Shown piece after piece: positions 9,215 through 16,825 of a stretch of DNA of 64,000 nt. The DNA is from Saccharothrix deserti. Its GTDB lineage: Bacteria > Actinomycetota > Actinomycetes > Mycobacteriales > Pseudonocardiaceae. The notes beneath the pieces are model-generated. The model did no database searches. It was not told the origin of the DNA and saw only the letters and a program-made list of their open reading frames with translations. The DNA lies in NCBI RefSeq assembly GCF_009769385.1, contig NZ_ML775959.1:1-64000 (forward strand), in the 5' to 3' direction. A program made the translations under genes and the position numbers. How positions within the stretch are numbered: the stretch's first letter is position 1; the number at the start of each line of letters is the position of its first letter.

Positions 9215-9234
9215 CACGAAGAGGGGATCCGACG

Positions 9235-9888
9235 ATGACCAATCTGATCACACGTCCGCTCAAGTTGCTCCCGAAGGCGGGACTCACGCCCACGAGCACG
9301 GTCGACCACCCCCACTGGAACTACCTGCCGTTGCTGCGCAGCGTCCAGCGGTTGCGGTTCCGGATCATCGTCGAACTGCTGGGCGACACGCACTTCGATC
9401 GACTGCTCGAAATCGGCTACGGCAGCGGCGTCTTCATGCCGGAACTGGCCCGCCACTGCGACGAGCTCCACGGAATCGACCCACACCCCAAGCGCCGCGA
9501 GGTCGAGGCGAACCTGGCCCGACACGGCATGAACGCCACCCTGGCCACCGCAACCGCCGAATCCCTCCCCTACGACACGGGATTCTTCGACTGCCTGGTC
9601 TCCGTGAGCACACTCGAATACGTCCCCGACCTCGAAGCCGCGTGCCGCGAGATGCGCCGCGTGCTGCGGCCAGGAGGCGCACTGGTCGTCTGCACCCCCG
9701 GAGCCACCTCCATCTGGGACCTCCCGCTCCGCGTGCTGACCCGAGAGGGCCCAAGCCAGTACGGCGACCGGCGCGAGAAGCTCCAACCCACCCTGCGCGA
9801 CCAGTTCGACCTGGTCCGCGAGATCCGCGTGCCCAGCCTCGGCGCCGGCGCACTGCGCCTGTACACGGGCTTGCGCCTGCGGGCCTGA
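9235..9888 (+). CDS. Class I SAM-dependent methyltransferase
   Basis: A protein of 217 aa with the Methyltransf_11 pattern: motif I LLEIGYGSGVFMPELA (SAM-binding glycine loop), acidic end of strand 2 in GIDPHPKRRE, motif II around FDCLVSVSTLEYVPD and the post-motif helix REMRRVLRPGGALVVCTPG. ATG at 9235 has an agagggg ribosome binding site 8 bases upstream. The open frame extends far upstream without a stop, but that part is antisense-like sequence of the flippase. It is the last gene of the operon and is followed by a strong hairpin. Its probable acceptor is the sugar or lipid headgroup built by the operon. Confidence 0.85.
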   Translation: MTNLITRPLKLLPKAGLTPTSTVDHPHWNYLPLLRSVQRLRFRIIVELLGDTHFDRLLEIGYGSGVFMPELARHCDELHGIDPHPKRREVEANLARHGMNATLATATAESLPYDTGFFDCLVSVSTLEYVPDLEAACREMRRVLRPGGALVVCTPGATSIWDLPLRVLTREGPSQYGDRREKLQPTLRDQFDLVREIRVPSLGAGALRLYTGLRLRA

Positions 9889-9992
9889 AGCACCTTCGCA
9901 GGCCTCTCACCACGGCTTGGCCGAGCCCATCTCAAGCCACCCGGCTGTACCCACGGCACCACAACCACCCGGCACCCCACCACCGCTGGTGA

Positions 9993-10020
9993 CCCCTGAC
10001 CTGTCGCGGCAGGTCAGGGG
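9993..10020 (+). terminator. Bidirectional terminator closing the seven-gene operon
   Basis: Perfect 11-bp stem, cccctgacctg (9993-10003) with caggtcagggg (10010-10020), around a 6-base loop. It lies about 105 bases after the methyltransferase stop and just before the tRNA remnant on the opposite strand. Confidence 0.75.
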
Positions 10021-10030
10021 CATGCCGTAC

Positions 10031-10078
10031 TGGCGCCCCCGGCGGGATTCGAACCTGCGACCTCGGGATCAGAGCGAG
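10031..10078 (-). pseudogene. 3' fragment of a tRNA gene (possible integration scar)
   Basis: Read on the minus strand, the end of this stretch is a T arm and acceptor 3' strand: GCAGG, the loop TTCGAAT, CCCGC, then CGGGGGC, G and CCA at 10031. The T stem has one mismatched pair. An anticodon-arm-like run (ctctgatcccgag) lies upstream. The D arm and the 5' acceptor strand (expected gcccccg) are missing, so this is not a working tRNA. The amino-acid identity cannot be assigned. Such 3' tRNA halves are typical attachment-site remnants of integrating elements. Confidence 0.6.
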
Positions 10079-10483
10079 ACGCCTGTCATTGTTCGCCATG
10101 ATCGCCGGATGTTAGTCCTCACCTGGACTTATGTCCTGCACCGGTCCAGCATCGCATCGCCAACCGTCCACAGCGGTCATCTGCCGTCGTTTCACAGGGG
10201 GTAAGGCATGGAAACGATCTCAACCCTGCACGGGGGCAAGCCTGTGGACTGGCTGATGAAGTCAAGGCGCTACAGGCGCGGGTCATGCGCCCGCCGACGC
10301 TGCTACGGCGTGTCACACGCCGCTACGGTGTGTCGCGCTGTGCAGCGGACCGGAGACCAGTCGAGTGGTCGAGTGTTGGTTCGGTCTCGGCCATGACTAG
10401 CCGCTGGAATGCCGGCTGCCCTGGACAGGTTCCAGAAGGTGCAGCATGCCGCCAGTGCTGCCTGGAGCGTTGGAGGAGGGCAG
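10079..10483. other. Non-coding or decayed stretch
   Basis: Several short frames cross this 405-base stretch, but none has recognisable content or a convincing start. It ends in the ribosome binding site (ggaggaggg, 10472-10480) of the next small gene. Confidence 0.35.
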
Positions 10484-10657
10484 ATGACCGTGTCTACGAT
10501 CATCCACGAGGTCAGCGAAGCGCGCCAGGTCGCGAACGAGCTGCTGCCTGCCCGTGACTTCACCCGTCCGGGTGATGCTCCCATGTCTCTGGACGACGCG
10601 GCCCACAAGATCGCCATGGAGTACAGCGAAGCGCTGGGGATTCTTGGCAAGATCTAG
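10484..10657 (+). CDS. Small hypothetical protein (57 aa)
   Basis: An ATG 3 bases after a long ggaggaggg Shine-Dalgarno opens a 57-residue protein starting MTVSTIIHEVSEARQ and ending ALGILGKI. It is predicted mostly helical, acidic, with no transmembrane segment and no Cys. I do not recognise it. It lies in a stretch full of IS remnants, just upstream of a truncated IS1182-type transposase, so it may be a leftover of a larger gene. The upstream sequence in the same frame (RFQKVQHAASAAW) also looks protein-like, so the start is not certain. Confidence 0.4.
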   Translation: MTVSTIIHEVSEARQVANELLPARDFTRPGDAPMSLDDAAHKIAMEYSEALGILGKI

Positions 10658-10732
10658 GTGGCTGGTGTTTTGGGTTGCTAAGGATCGGGGTGCCGATGCC
10701 TCGTTCGGTGATCGGTTCGGCAGGATGTCCGA

Positions 10733-11355
10733 GTGACGTTGGGGCGGGCGCCGCGGCAGGGCGATCTGTTGCGGTCGACGGTGGACTACTGCGAGGGCCG
10801 GGTCGCGCCCGACTCGATCTACGGGGTGCTGCACCGGGAGTGCTTCGCGTTGTTCCCGGACGGGATGTTCGCGGACCTGTTCACCGATGTGGGTCGCCGG
10901 TCGGTGCCGCCGATGATCGTGGCAGTGGTGATGGTGCTGCAACGCATCGAGGGCCTGTCGGACCGGGAGGCGGTCGAGCGGTTCGCCTTCGACGCCCGGT
11001 GGAAGTACGCCGCCGGCGGCCTGGATTTCGATTACCCGGGGTTCGTGCACACGGTGTTGGTGGACATGCGGGCCAGGTTGGTCCGCTCGTCTCGGCCGGA
11101 CCGGATCTTCGAGGCGGTCCTGGAGGTGGCCCGGCGGGCCGGTCTGGTGGGGCGCAGGCGGGTGCTGGACTCGACCCCGTTGTACGACGCGGTCGCCACG
11201 ATGGACACCGTCACCCTGGTCCGCTCGGCGATCCGGGGCCTGCTGACGGCCGACCCCGGGTTGACGGCCGGGCTGCGCGGCCTGGTCACCTCGGGTGACG
11301 ACTACGCCGACGCCGCGAAGCCGCGGATCGACTGGGACGACCAGGCCGCCCGTGA
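10733..11355 (+). pseudogene. IS1182-family transposase, truncated after ~205 residues
   Basis: The N-terminal DUF772-type region of an IS1182 transposase is clear: YGVLHRECFALFPDGMFADL, then VVMVLQRIEGLSDREAVERF, and the catalytic-domain start GRRRVLDSTPLYDAVATMDTV with the first DDE aspartate in VLDSTPLYDA. Homology stops at about 11350 (IDWDDQAAR). There the frame is joined to unrelated sequence and ends in arginine/proline noise. The family is normally about 500-560 aa, so more than half, including the remaining catalytic residues, is gone. Confidence 0.7.
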
Positions 11356-11672
11356 CCCGCTGGCGCGACCTCACCCCACCGGTCGCCGACACGGCGCTCG
11401 ACCTGTCCGCCGATTGCCGCGAACTCGGCCGCGCCCTCGAAGCCGCCATCAACACTGACCGCGACGACACCGGCTTCACCATCGCCCCCAACCTCCTGTG
11501 GCACACCGCCCTCGCCGTCGGCGCTACCTCCCCGCCCTACCGGGGACTGCGCCTGCTCGAACTCCCACCCCACGACGACGGCAAAGAGGTCGAATTCTCC
11601 CTGGACAGCCCACCCATCCCGATCAGCACACCGCCACCGGTCGACCTGCCGGAGGTCCAATCTCACCGGTGA
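11349..11672 (+). pseudogene. C-terminal fragment of an unknown protein
   Basis: From the point where the transposase is cut, a different frame reads about 107 coherent residues. They include LDLSADCRELGRALEAAINTD and IAPNLLWHTALAVGATSPP, ending in a proline-rich tail and a stop at 11672. Codon use is strongly GC at third positions, so it looks like genuine former coding sequence. No start codon belongs to it and I cannot name the family. Confidence 0.35.
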
Positions 11673-11696
11673 CTTCCTTCAGCATCACTGGGAACA

Positions 11697-11835
11697 CTCA
11701 GTCCCAGAAGTTGAACATGGACAGCCAGGCCGACGTCGCCGCGGTAGGCGAGGGCGTGCTTGGCTTGTCGTAACGGGTGGCGATGGCGCGCCACTGCTTG
11801 AGGATGTTGCGCGCGGTACGGCCGAGGGCCCGAGT
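11697..11835 (-). pseudogene. IS5-type transposase C-terminal remnant
   Basis: The minus strand reads ILKQWRAIATRYDK, a very common motif near the C terminus of IS5-family DDE transposases. A one-base slip then puts the continuing AKHALAYRGDVGLA in another frame. Only ~45 residues remain and no termini are visible. Confidence 0.5.
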
Positions 11836-11871
11836 GCTGCTGCCGGCGCTTGGGCCCTCGATGAAAGGTGT

Positions 11872-12002
11872 TCAGGTCGTGGGGTAGAAGGTGTTGATCT
11901 CGGTCAGGACGCGGTCGGGTGCTTCGCGGACGAGGAAGTGTCCGGCACCGGGGACGTCGTCGGCGGTGGCGTCGGGGGCGGCGTCCTGGAAGGACGGCAG
12001 AA
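11872..12002 (-). pseudogene. Alpha/beta hydrolase C-terminal remnant
   Basis: The minus strand reads about 42 residues ending VPGAGHFLVREAPDRVLTEI plus a short tail and TGA. This is the last segment of an alpha/beta hydrolase, with the catalytic histidine in GAGHF. The N-terminal three quarters are missing and the fragment abuts a CBS-domain remnant on the other strand at about 12002. Confidence 0.55.
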
Positions 12003-12182
12003 AGACCGTGATACGCGACCGTGACCTCGTCGAGGACTACCCGCTGGTCCAGCTCGCCGATGACGCTCCGGCAGCGGTGCGGATGATCGCCGAACAGCGT
12101 CGACCGGGGTCGTGGTCATCGACACGGACGGCCGTCCGGTCACCGTGCTAGCGGGATCACAGGTGCTGCGCTTCGTCGTCCG
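12001..12182 (+). pseudogene. CBS-domain protein remnant (frameshifted)
   Basis: The + strand reads VIRDRDLVEDYPLVQLADD then AAVRMIAEQ. After a one-base slip near 12105 it continues VVVIDTDGRPVTVLAGSQVL RFVV. This is the pattern of actinomycete CBS-domain proteins (two-strand, helix, PGLVVxDxDGRPxTVLPGSQVLR). Both ends are cut. The 3' end overlaps the last eight codons of the TetR gene on the opposite strand, so the C-terminal residues of that regulator are encoded by antisense of this fragment. Confidence 0.55.
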
Positions 12183-12876
12183 GTCGACCGGCGCACGGGT
12201 TCGTTCGGTCCGGGTGGTTGGACTGCTGCCGGTCGAGGGCGGCGGTCGTGCCGTCGATGAGCGTTCGCAGGCCGTGTTCGAAGGCGTCGTCGCCGGTGGT
12301 GCCGCCGCCTTCGCGGATCGCGACGAGCAGGGGGGCCGACGTGCCCGCGTCCAGTAGCTCGGTCAGCGCGGCGAATTGGTCGGCGGGGTCCTCGGTGGGC
12401 CGGCGGGGTTTGGTCTGCTCGGTGAGGACGAATCCGTTGACGTACTGGGAGATGGCGGTGATGGTGCGCAGGGCGAGGACGGGGGTGAAGCCGCGGTCGA
12501 CCATGGCGGCCAGTTCGGTGTCGAACGTCCTGATGGTCGCCGGGCTGAGCCCGGCGGCGCCGGTGACGATGCGGGCGCCGTCGCGGTGGGCGAGCAGGGA
12601 CCGGCGGTAGGCGCGGGCCCGGTGGGCGAGCCAGTCCTGCCACGGTTCGCCGTCGCGGGGCGGGCCCATCCCGGCGGCCAGGACGATCGCGTCGGCCATG
12701 CCGTCGAGCAGTTCCTGCTTGCTGCGGATGTGCCAGTACAGCGCGGGTGACCGGACACCGAGCTCGGTGGCGAGCCGGCGCACGGTCAGCCCCTCCAGCC
12801 CGACCTCGTCCAGCAGCCGCAGCGCCGTGTCGATCAGCGTCTGCCGGGTGATTCCGGGCCGTTTGGTCGCGCACAT
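12157..12876 (-). CDS. TetR family regulator (TetR_C type)
   Basis: A regulator of 239 aa. The N-terminal helix-turn-helix (TRQTLIDTALRLLDEVG to ELGVRSPALYWHIRSKQELL) is followed by a ligand domain with the LAHRDGARIVTGA segment of the tetracycline-repressor C-terminal family. The start is ATG at 12876. It is divergently paired with an alpha/beta hydrolase, and two palindromes lie between them, so it probably represses itself and the hydrolase. The last ~8 residues (DDEAQHL) arise from sequence antisense to a CBS-domain remnant, so the native C terminus was replaced by recombination. The ligand is unknown. Confidence 0.85.
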   Translation of the reverse strand: MCATKRPGITRQTLIDTALRLLDEVGLEGLTVRRLATELGVRSPALYWHIRSKQELLDGMADAIVLAAGMGPPRDGEPWQDWLAHRARAYRRSLLAHRDGARIVTGAAGLSPATIRTFDTELAAMVDRGFTPVLALRTITAISQYVNGFVLTEQTKPRRPTEDPADQFAALTELLDAGTSAPLLVAIREGGGTTGDDAFEHGLRTLIDGTTAALDRQQSNHPDRTNPCAGRPDDEAQHL

Positions 12877-12886
12877 CGGTTGACAC

Positions 12887-12922
12887 CTTAGCAGCGCTAA
12901 GTCCATCCTTAGCGCTGCTAAG
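12887..12922. promoter_or_regulatory. Twin TetR operators between TetR and hydrolase
   Basis: Two 15-bp sites, cttagcagcgctaag (12887-12901) and cttagcgctgctaag (12908-12922), are each near-palindromes (cttagc-N3-gctaag) and are reverse complements of each other. Their centres are 21 bp apart, two helical turns, on the same DNA face. They fill the divergent promoter region, a usual position for cooperative TetR binding. Confidence 0.75.
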
Positions 12923-12955
12923 GCAGCGTGGTCCGAGATGCCGCGAGGGAGCGCC

Positions 12956-13777
12956 ATGGACACCACGACCTCGGCCGACGGAACCGACGTCCGAGTGCAC
13001 GACGAGGGACACGGACCGGTCATCCTGATGGTCGGTCCCGGGCTGGACGACGGGACGCGGACCAGGAAACTCGCCGGCGTCCTCGCCACCCGGTTCCGGG
13101 TCCTGCGCCTGCACCGCCGCCAGTACCGGCTGGACCTCAAGACCGCCGGCGGGCCGTGCTCGATCGCCCAGGAGGTCGAGGACGTGCTGGCCGTGGCCGC
13201 CGCGGTCGGCGAGCCGGTGATCGTCTACGGCCACTCCTCCGGCGGAGTGGTCGCACTGGAGGCCCTCGCGGCCTCCCCGCCGTCGTTCGCCGGGGCGGTG
13301 GTCTTCGAGCCCGCCGCGGTGACCGGAGCGCCGCTGGCCGGCGCGCGCGGTGAGGTCATCACGCGAGCGCGGGCCGCGCTCGTCGCCGGCAAACCCGGCA
13401 CCGCGCTGGCGATCTTCATGCGGGACACGGTCGGCATGCCACCGTGGCAAGCGTGGTTGGCCGGCGTGCTTACCGCACTCGTGCCGCGTTACCGACAGTT
13501 CGTCCCCGCCCAGATCGATGACCTCGAAGCATTGGACCGGCTGGGTGTCCGCCTCGACGTCTACGCCCGGATCACCGTGCCCACCCTGCTCCTGGGCGGC
13601 GACCGCAGCCCGGCACACCTGGTCGACCGGCTCGACGCCATCGCACGCGTGATGCCCCACGCCGAACGGGTTGTGATGCGCAAACGAGACCACGGCGCGG
13701 ATCTCAAGGCCCCGGAACACGTTGCCCGCGTCATCGGGACATTCGCCGACAACGTGCTGCACCACCCGAGCAGCTAG
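12956..13777 (+). CDS. Alpha/beta hydrolase
   Basis: A protein of 273 aa from the ATG at 12956 (gaggga six bases upstream). A start at 12938 would add MPRGSA but has no Shine-Dalgarno. The fold signature is complete: oxyanion loop VGPGLDDG, nucleophile serine in YGHSSGGV, acid in LLGGDRSPAHL and histidine in RKRDHGADL. There is no signal peptide, so it is cytosolic. It is controlled by the divergent TetR through the twin operators. Substrate unknown; small ester or lactone detoxification is a typical role for such pairs. Confidence 0.8.
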   Translation: MDTTTSADGTDVRVHDEGHGPVILMVGPGLDDGTRTRKLAGVLATRFRVLRLHRRQYRLDLKTAGGPCSIAQEVEDVLAVAAAVGEPVIVYGHSSGGVVALEALAASPPSFAGAVVFEPAAVTGAPLAGARGEVITRARAALVAGKPGTALAIFMRDTVGMPPWQAWLAGVLTALVPRYRQFVPAQIDDLEALDRLGVRLDVYARITVPTLLLGGDRSPAHLVDRLDAIARVMPHAERVVMRKRDHGADLKAPEHVARVIGTFADNVLHHPSS

Positions 13778-14027
13778 CGGAGGTGGGCGTTCCGGCGGAA
13801 CCACCGGCAAGGCGATGACCGCGGCCGACCCGTGAACGGCCGGTCCGGTGCCGTCGATTGAGGGCGGATAGGATTTCCGATCGCCATCCCGACCAGGTTG
13901 CGGCAGGTCCGGTGAGCACCAGGGTCAGCTTGCGGCGGCGGACGCCTGTGGGGTGCCAGAACTCTGCACCAGGTCGCTGAGCTGCGGTGATCGTGCACCG
14001 TGGATTACAAGAGCATGATCGTGAAGC

Positions 14028-15098
14028 GTGGCGTTACGACTGCTGTACCTGATCTTCGTTCGGCTCGGTGGTTGGCTGGTGCTTCTCGGTCGGTCTTCCG
14101 CGGCCAAGGACGTCGAGCTGCTGGTGTTGCGGCACGAGGTCGCCGTGCTGCGCCGGGCCACTCCCCGTCCGCAGTTGGACTGGGCCGATCGCGCGGTGCT
14201 CGCCGCGTTGATACGGCGCCTGCCTCGGCTGCTGCGCGAGCACCGGTTGGTGACACCGGGCACCGTCCTGCGCCGGCACCGGCGCCTGGTCACGAGGAAG
14301 TGGACCTATCCGAGTCGGACCGGGCGCCCACCAGTCGACGATGCCGTGGTGGCGTTGATCGAGCGCATGGCGCGGGAGAACAGCGGCTGGGGCTATCGCC
14401 GGATCCAGGGCGAGCTGCTCAAACTTGGCCACCGGGTCGCCGCGACGACCATCCGCCGCGTACTCAAGCGCCTACGCATACCACCGGCACCGGGGCGTGA
14501 CACCGACCTGTCGTGGCGGCGGTTCCTGCGCGCCCAGGCCACGAGCATGCCGGCCTGCGACTTCTTCCACGTCGACTGCGCCGTCACCCTCAAGCGCGTG
14601 TACGTGTTCTTCGTGATCGAGGTCGCCACCCGGTACGTCCACGTTCTTGACACCACCACCAACCCCGACGGGGCATGGACCACCCGACAAGCCCGCAACC
14701 TGCTCATGGACCTCGGTGGTCGGGATGCTGACTTCCGGTTCCTGATCCGCGACCGGGCAGGCCAGTTCACCGCCTCGTTCGACGCGGTCCTCGCCGACGC
14801 CGGTATCGAGGTCGTGAAGATCCCGCCACGGAGTCCGCGAGCGAACTGCTATGCCGAGAGGTTCGTCGGCACCGTCAGACGCGAAGCCACCGACCGGTTG
14901 CTCATCATCAACGAGCACCACTTGAGATCAGTGCTGGACTGCTACGTGGCCCACTACAACCACCGCCGACCTCACCGAGCCCGACAACTCACACCACCAC
15001 GACCGGACCACCCGATTCCGGGGCCGAGTCGCACGTCGGTACGCCGTCGACCGACCCTCGGCGGACTTATCAACGAGTACGAACCCGCAGCAGCCTGA
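14028..15098 (+). CDS. DDE integrase-core transposase (rve domain)
   Basis: A protein of 356 aa that looks intact. The N-terminal ~130 residues are helical and basic with an HTH (VDDAVVALIERMA, GYRRIQGELLKLGHRVAATTIRRVLK). The rve domain follows with catalytic residues in FFHVDCAV (D), LIRDRAGQFT (D) and NCYAERFVG (E), then the HYNHRRPHRA helix typical of IS3/IS481-like integrases. A 6-bp hairpin (ctgacc/ggtcag, 15095-15110) overlaps the stop. I could not define terminal inverted repeats, so the element boundaries are unknown. It could be mobile and may explain the scar region upstream. Confidence 0.8.
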   Translation: MALRLLYLIFVRLGGWLVLLGRSSAAKDVELLVLRHEVAVLRRATPRPQLDWADRAVLAALIRRLPRLLREHRLVTPGTVLRRHRRLVTRKWTYPSRTGRPPVDDAVVALIERMARENSGWGYRRIQGELLKLGHRVAATTIRRVLKRLRIPPAPGRDTDLSWRRFLRAQATSMPACDFFHVDCAVTLKRVYVFFVIEVATRYVHVLDTTTNPDGAWTTRQARNLLMDLGGRDADFRFLIRDRAGQFTASFDAVLADAGIEVVKIPPRSPRANCYAERFVGTVRREATDRLLIINEHHLRSVLDCYVAHYNHRRPHRARQLTPPRPDHPIPGPSRTSVRRRPTLGGLINEYEPAAA

Positions 15099-15115
15099 CC
15101 CGCAGGTCAGACCGC

Positions 15116-16825
15116 ATGGCCGACTTTAGGCACCCCACAGCCACAACCGAGGCCGCGGGCACGTTCGAACGCGGCCTGGCGGTCCTCCGCGCCATCGCGA
15201 CCCACCCCGACCCGAGGTTGCGCCGGGGCGACCTGACCAAGGCGACCGGCCTGCCGCGATCCACCGTCGACCGCATCACGGCGACCCTGCTCCACCTCGG
15301 CCACCTGCGCGCCGAAGGCCAGGACCTGGTCCTCGCCCTGCGCGCCATGGAACTCGGCAACGCCTACCTCGCGTCGTGCGGCCTGGTCGGCCCGCTCGCA
15401 CCGCTGCTCACCCGGCTCGCCGACGAACTGGACGAGTCCGTGACCCTCGCCGTGCCCGACGTGGACGGCGCCCGGCTCATCGCCCAGTCGACCCGCCGGC
15501 GAGCCGTCTACCTCGCGTTCCACGTGGGCGGCGTGCTGCCCGACGACCGCACCGCCGCGGGCGTCGTGCCGGCCACGACCTGGGACGAGGAGCGGTTCGA
15601 GACGTGGCGGCACCGCCGCACCGCCGATCCGCTCGACGCCGGATTCCCCGCCGTGCCGATGCTGACGACCCCGGCCCCCGACCGCGAGGCCGTGTTCCGC
15701 GCCCGCGTGGAGACCGCCCGCGCCCGGGGTTGGTCACTGGACGACCAGTGGGTCGAGCCGGGTCTGCTGGCCGTCAGCGCCCCGGTGTGCAACCCACCCG
15801 GGCAAGACCCGACCGGACGGCCGGTGGCCGCGGTGAACGTGCTCAGCCACACCAGCAGGCACACCGCCGAGACCTTCCCGGACACCGTGCTGCCCCGGCT
15901 GCGCGTCGCGGTCGAGGACATGGAGGCGGCGCTGGGACAAGCCGCACTGACACAAGCCGCACTGACACAACCCGGCACCGGAACCGTCGAACCGGCCGCG
16001 CCCACCGCCGACGACCTCAAGTCCGCGAAAGCGGAACTCGGCATGGGCTTCCTGGAAACCCTCGCCCGGGGCCTGGCCGTGCTCAAGGCGTTCCGCTTCG
16101 CCCCGCACGGCGGCCTCACCATCTCCACCGCCGCCGAAGCCAGCGGCCTCCCACGCGCCTCCGCACGCCGTGCGCTGCACGTGCTGTGCGACGCGGGCTA
16201 CGCGGAAACCGACGGCAAGCGGTTCACGCTGCGCCCCAAGGTGCTGGACCTCGGCTACGCCCGCCTGGCCCCGCTCACGCTGTCCGACATCGCCCAACCG
16301 CACCTGGCCGACCTGGCCGCCGCCGTGGGCGAGTCGGTGTCGATGGCGGTGCTCGACGGCGACCAGGTCCGGTACGTGGCACGGGTCCCGGCCGGCCGGG
16401 TCATGCGGGTCGACATCTCGATCGGCACCCGGTTCCCGGCGTACGCGACGTCGATGGGTCGCGTGCTGCTGGCCGGACTGCCCGCCGCCGACCTGGCCGA
16501 CCTGATCCGTCACTCCGACCGCCGCCCGCTGACCAGCCGCACGCTGGTGGACGCCGCCGACCTCGAAGCCGCCGTCGACGCCGTCGCCCGGGACGGCTGG
16601 GCGATGGTGGACGAAGAACTGCACGAAGGCCTGCGGTCGCTCGCGGTCGGCGTGCGCGACCGGTCCGGCACGGTGGTCGCGGCCGTCAACATCGCCCTGC
16701 ACGTCGGCCGCACCACGCCGGCGGAGACGGGGGAACGGCTCCTGCCCGCACTCCGGGCGACCGTCGCGCGGATCGAGGCAGACCTGGCGGTGGCGTTCGA
16801 CCAGGCCCCGCTCGTCGTCCACTAA
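15116..16825 (+). CDS. Tandem-duplicated IclR family regulator
   Basis: A 569-aa protein with two complete IclR units: HTH 1 near residues 16-80 (FERGLAVLRAIATHPD, GLPRSTVDRITATL) with its ligand domain to ~275, and HTH 2 near 305-370 (LARGLAVLKAFRFAP, SGLPRASARRALHVL) with its ligand domain to the end. The second half has the canonical SVSMAVLDGDQVRYVARVP and YATSMGRVLLAGL segments; the first half is more divergent (LAVPDVDGARLIAQSTRR). The linker holds a short duplicated QAALT encoded by a 15-base repeat near 15940-15970. Usual IclR proteins are ~250-280 aa. Tandem forms are known for aromatic-catabolism (pca) regulators, but no such genes are nearby. The stop overlaps the opposing gene by 3-4 bases. 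Confidence 0.85.
   Translation: MADFRHPTATTEAAGTFERGLAVLRAIATHPDPRLRRGDLTKATGLPRSTVDRITATLLHLGHLRAEGQDLVLALRAMELGNAYLASCGLVGPLAPLLTRLADELDESVTLAVPDVDGARLIAQSTRRRAVYLAFHVGGVLPDDRTAAGVVPATTWDEERFETWRHRRTADPLDAGFPAVPMLTTPAPDREAVFRARVETARARGWSLDDQWVEPGLLAVSAPVCNPPGQDPTGRPVAAVNVLSHTSRHTAETFPDTVLPRLRVAVEDMEAALGQAALTQAALTQPGTGTVEPAAPTADDLKSAKAELGMGFLETLARGLAVLKAFRFAPHGGLTISTAAEASGLPRASARRALHVLCDAGYAETDGKRFTLRPKVLDLGYARLAPLTLSDIAQPHLADLAAAVGESVSMAVLDGDQVRYVARVPAGRVMRVDISIGTRFPAYATSMGRVLLAGLPAADLADLIRHSDRRPLTSRTLVDAADLEAAVDAVARDGWAMVDEELHEGLRSLAVGVRDRSGTVVAAVNIALHVGRTTPAETGERLLPALRATVARIEADLAVAFDQAPLVVH

Noticed and set aside
10031-10115. A functional tRNA gene
   Set aside because: Only the T arm and 3' acceptor strand are recognisable. 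The D arm and 5' acceptor complement are missing and one T-stem pair is mismatched.
13778-14027. Possible transposase remnant on the - strand before the integrase-type transposase
   Set aside because: Two frames show only short arginine-rich pieces. No motif could be assigned and no inverted repeat was found.
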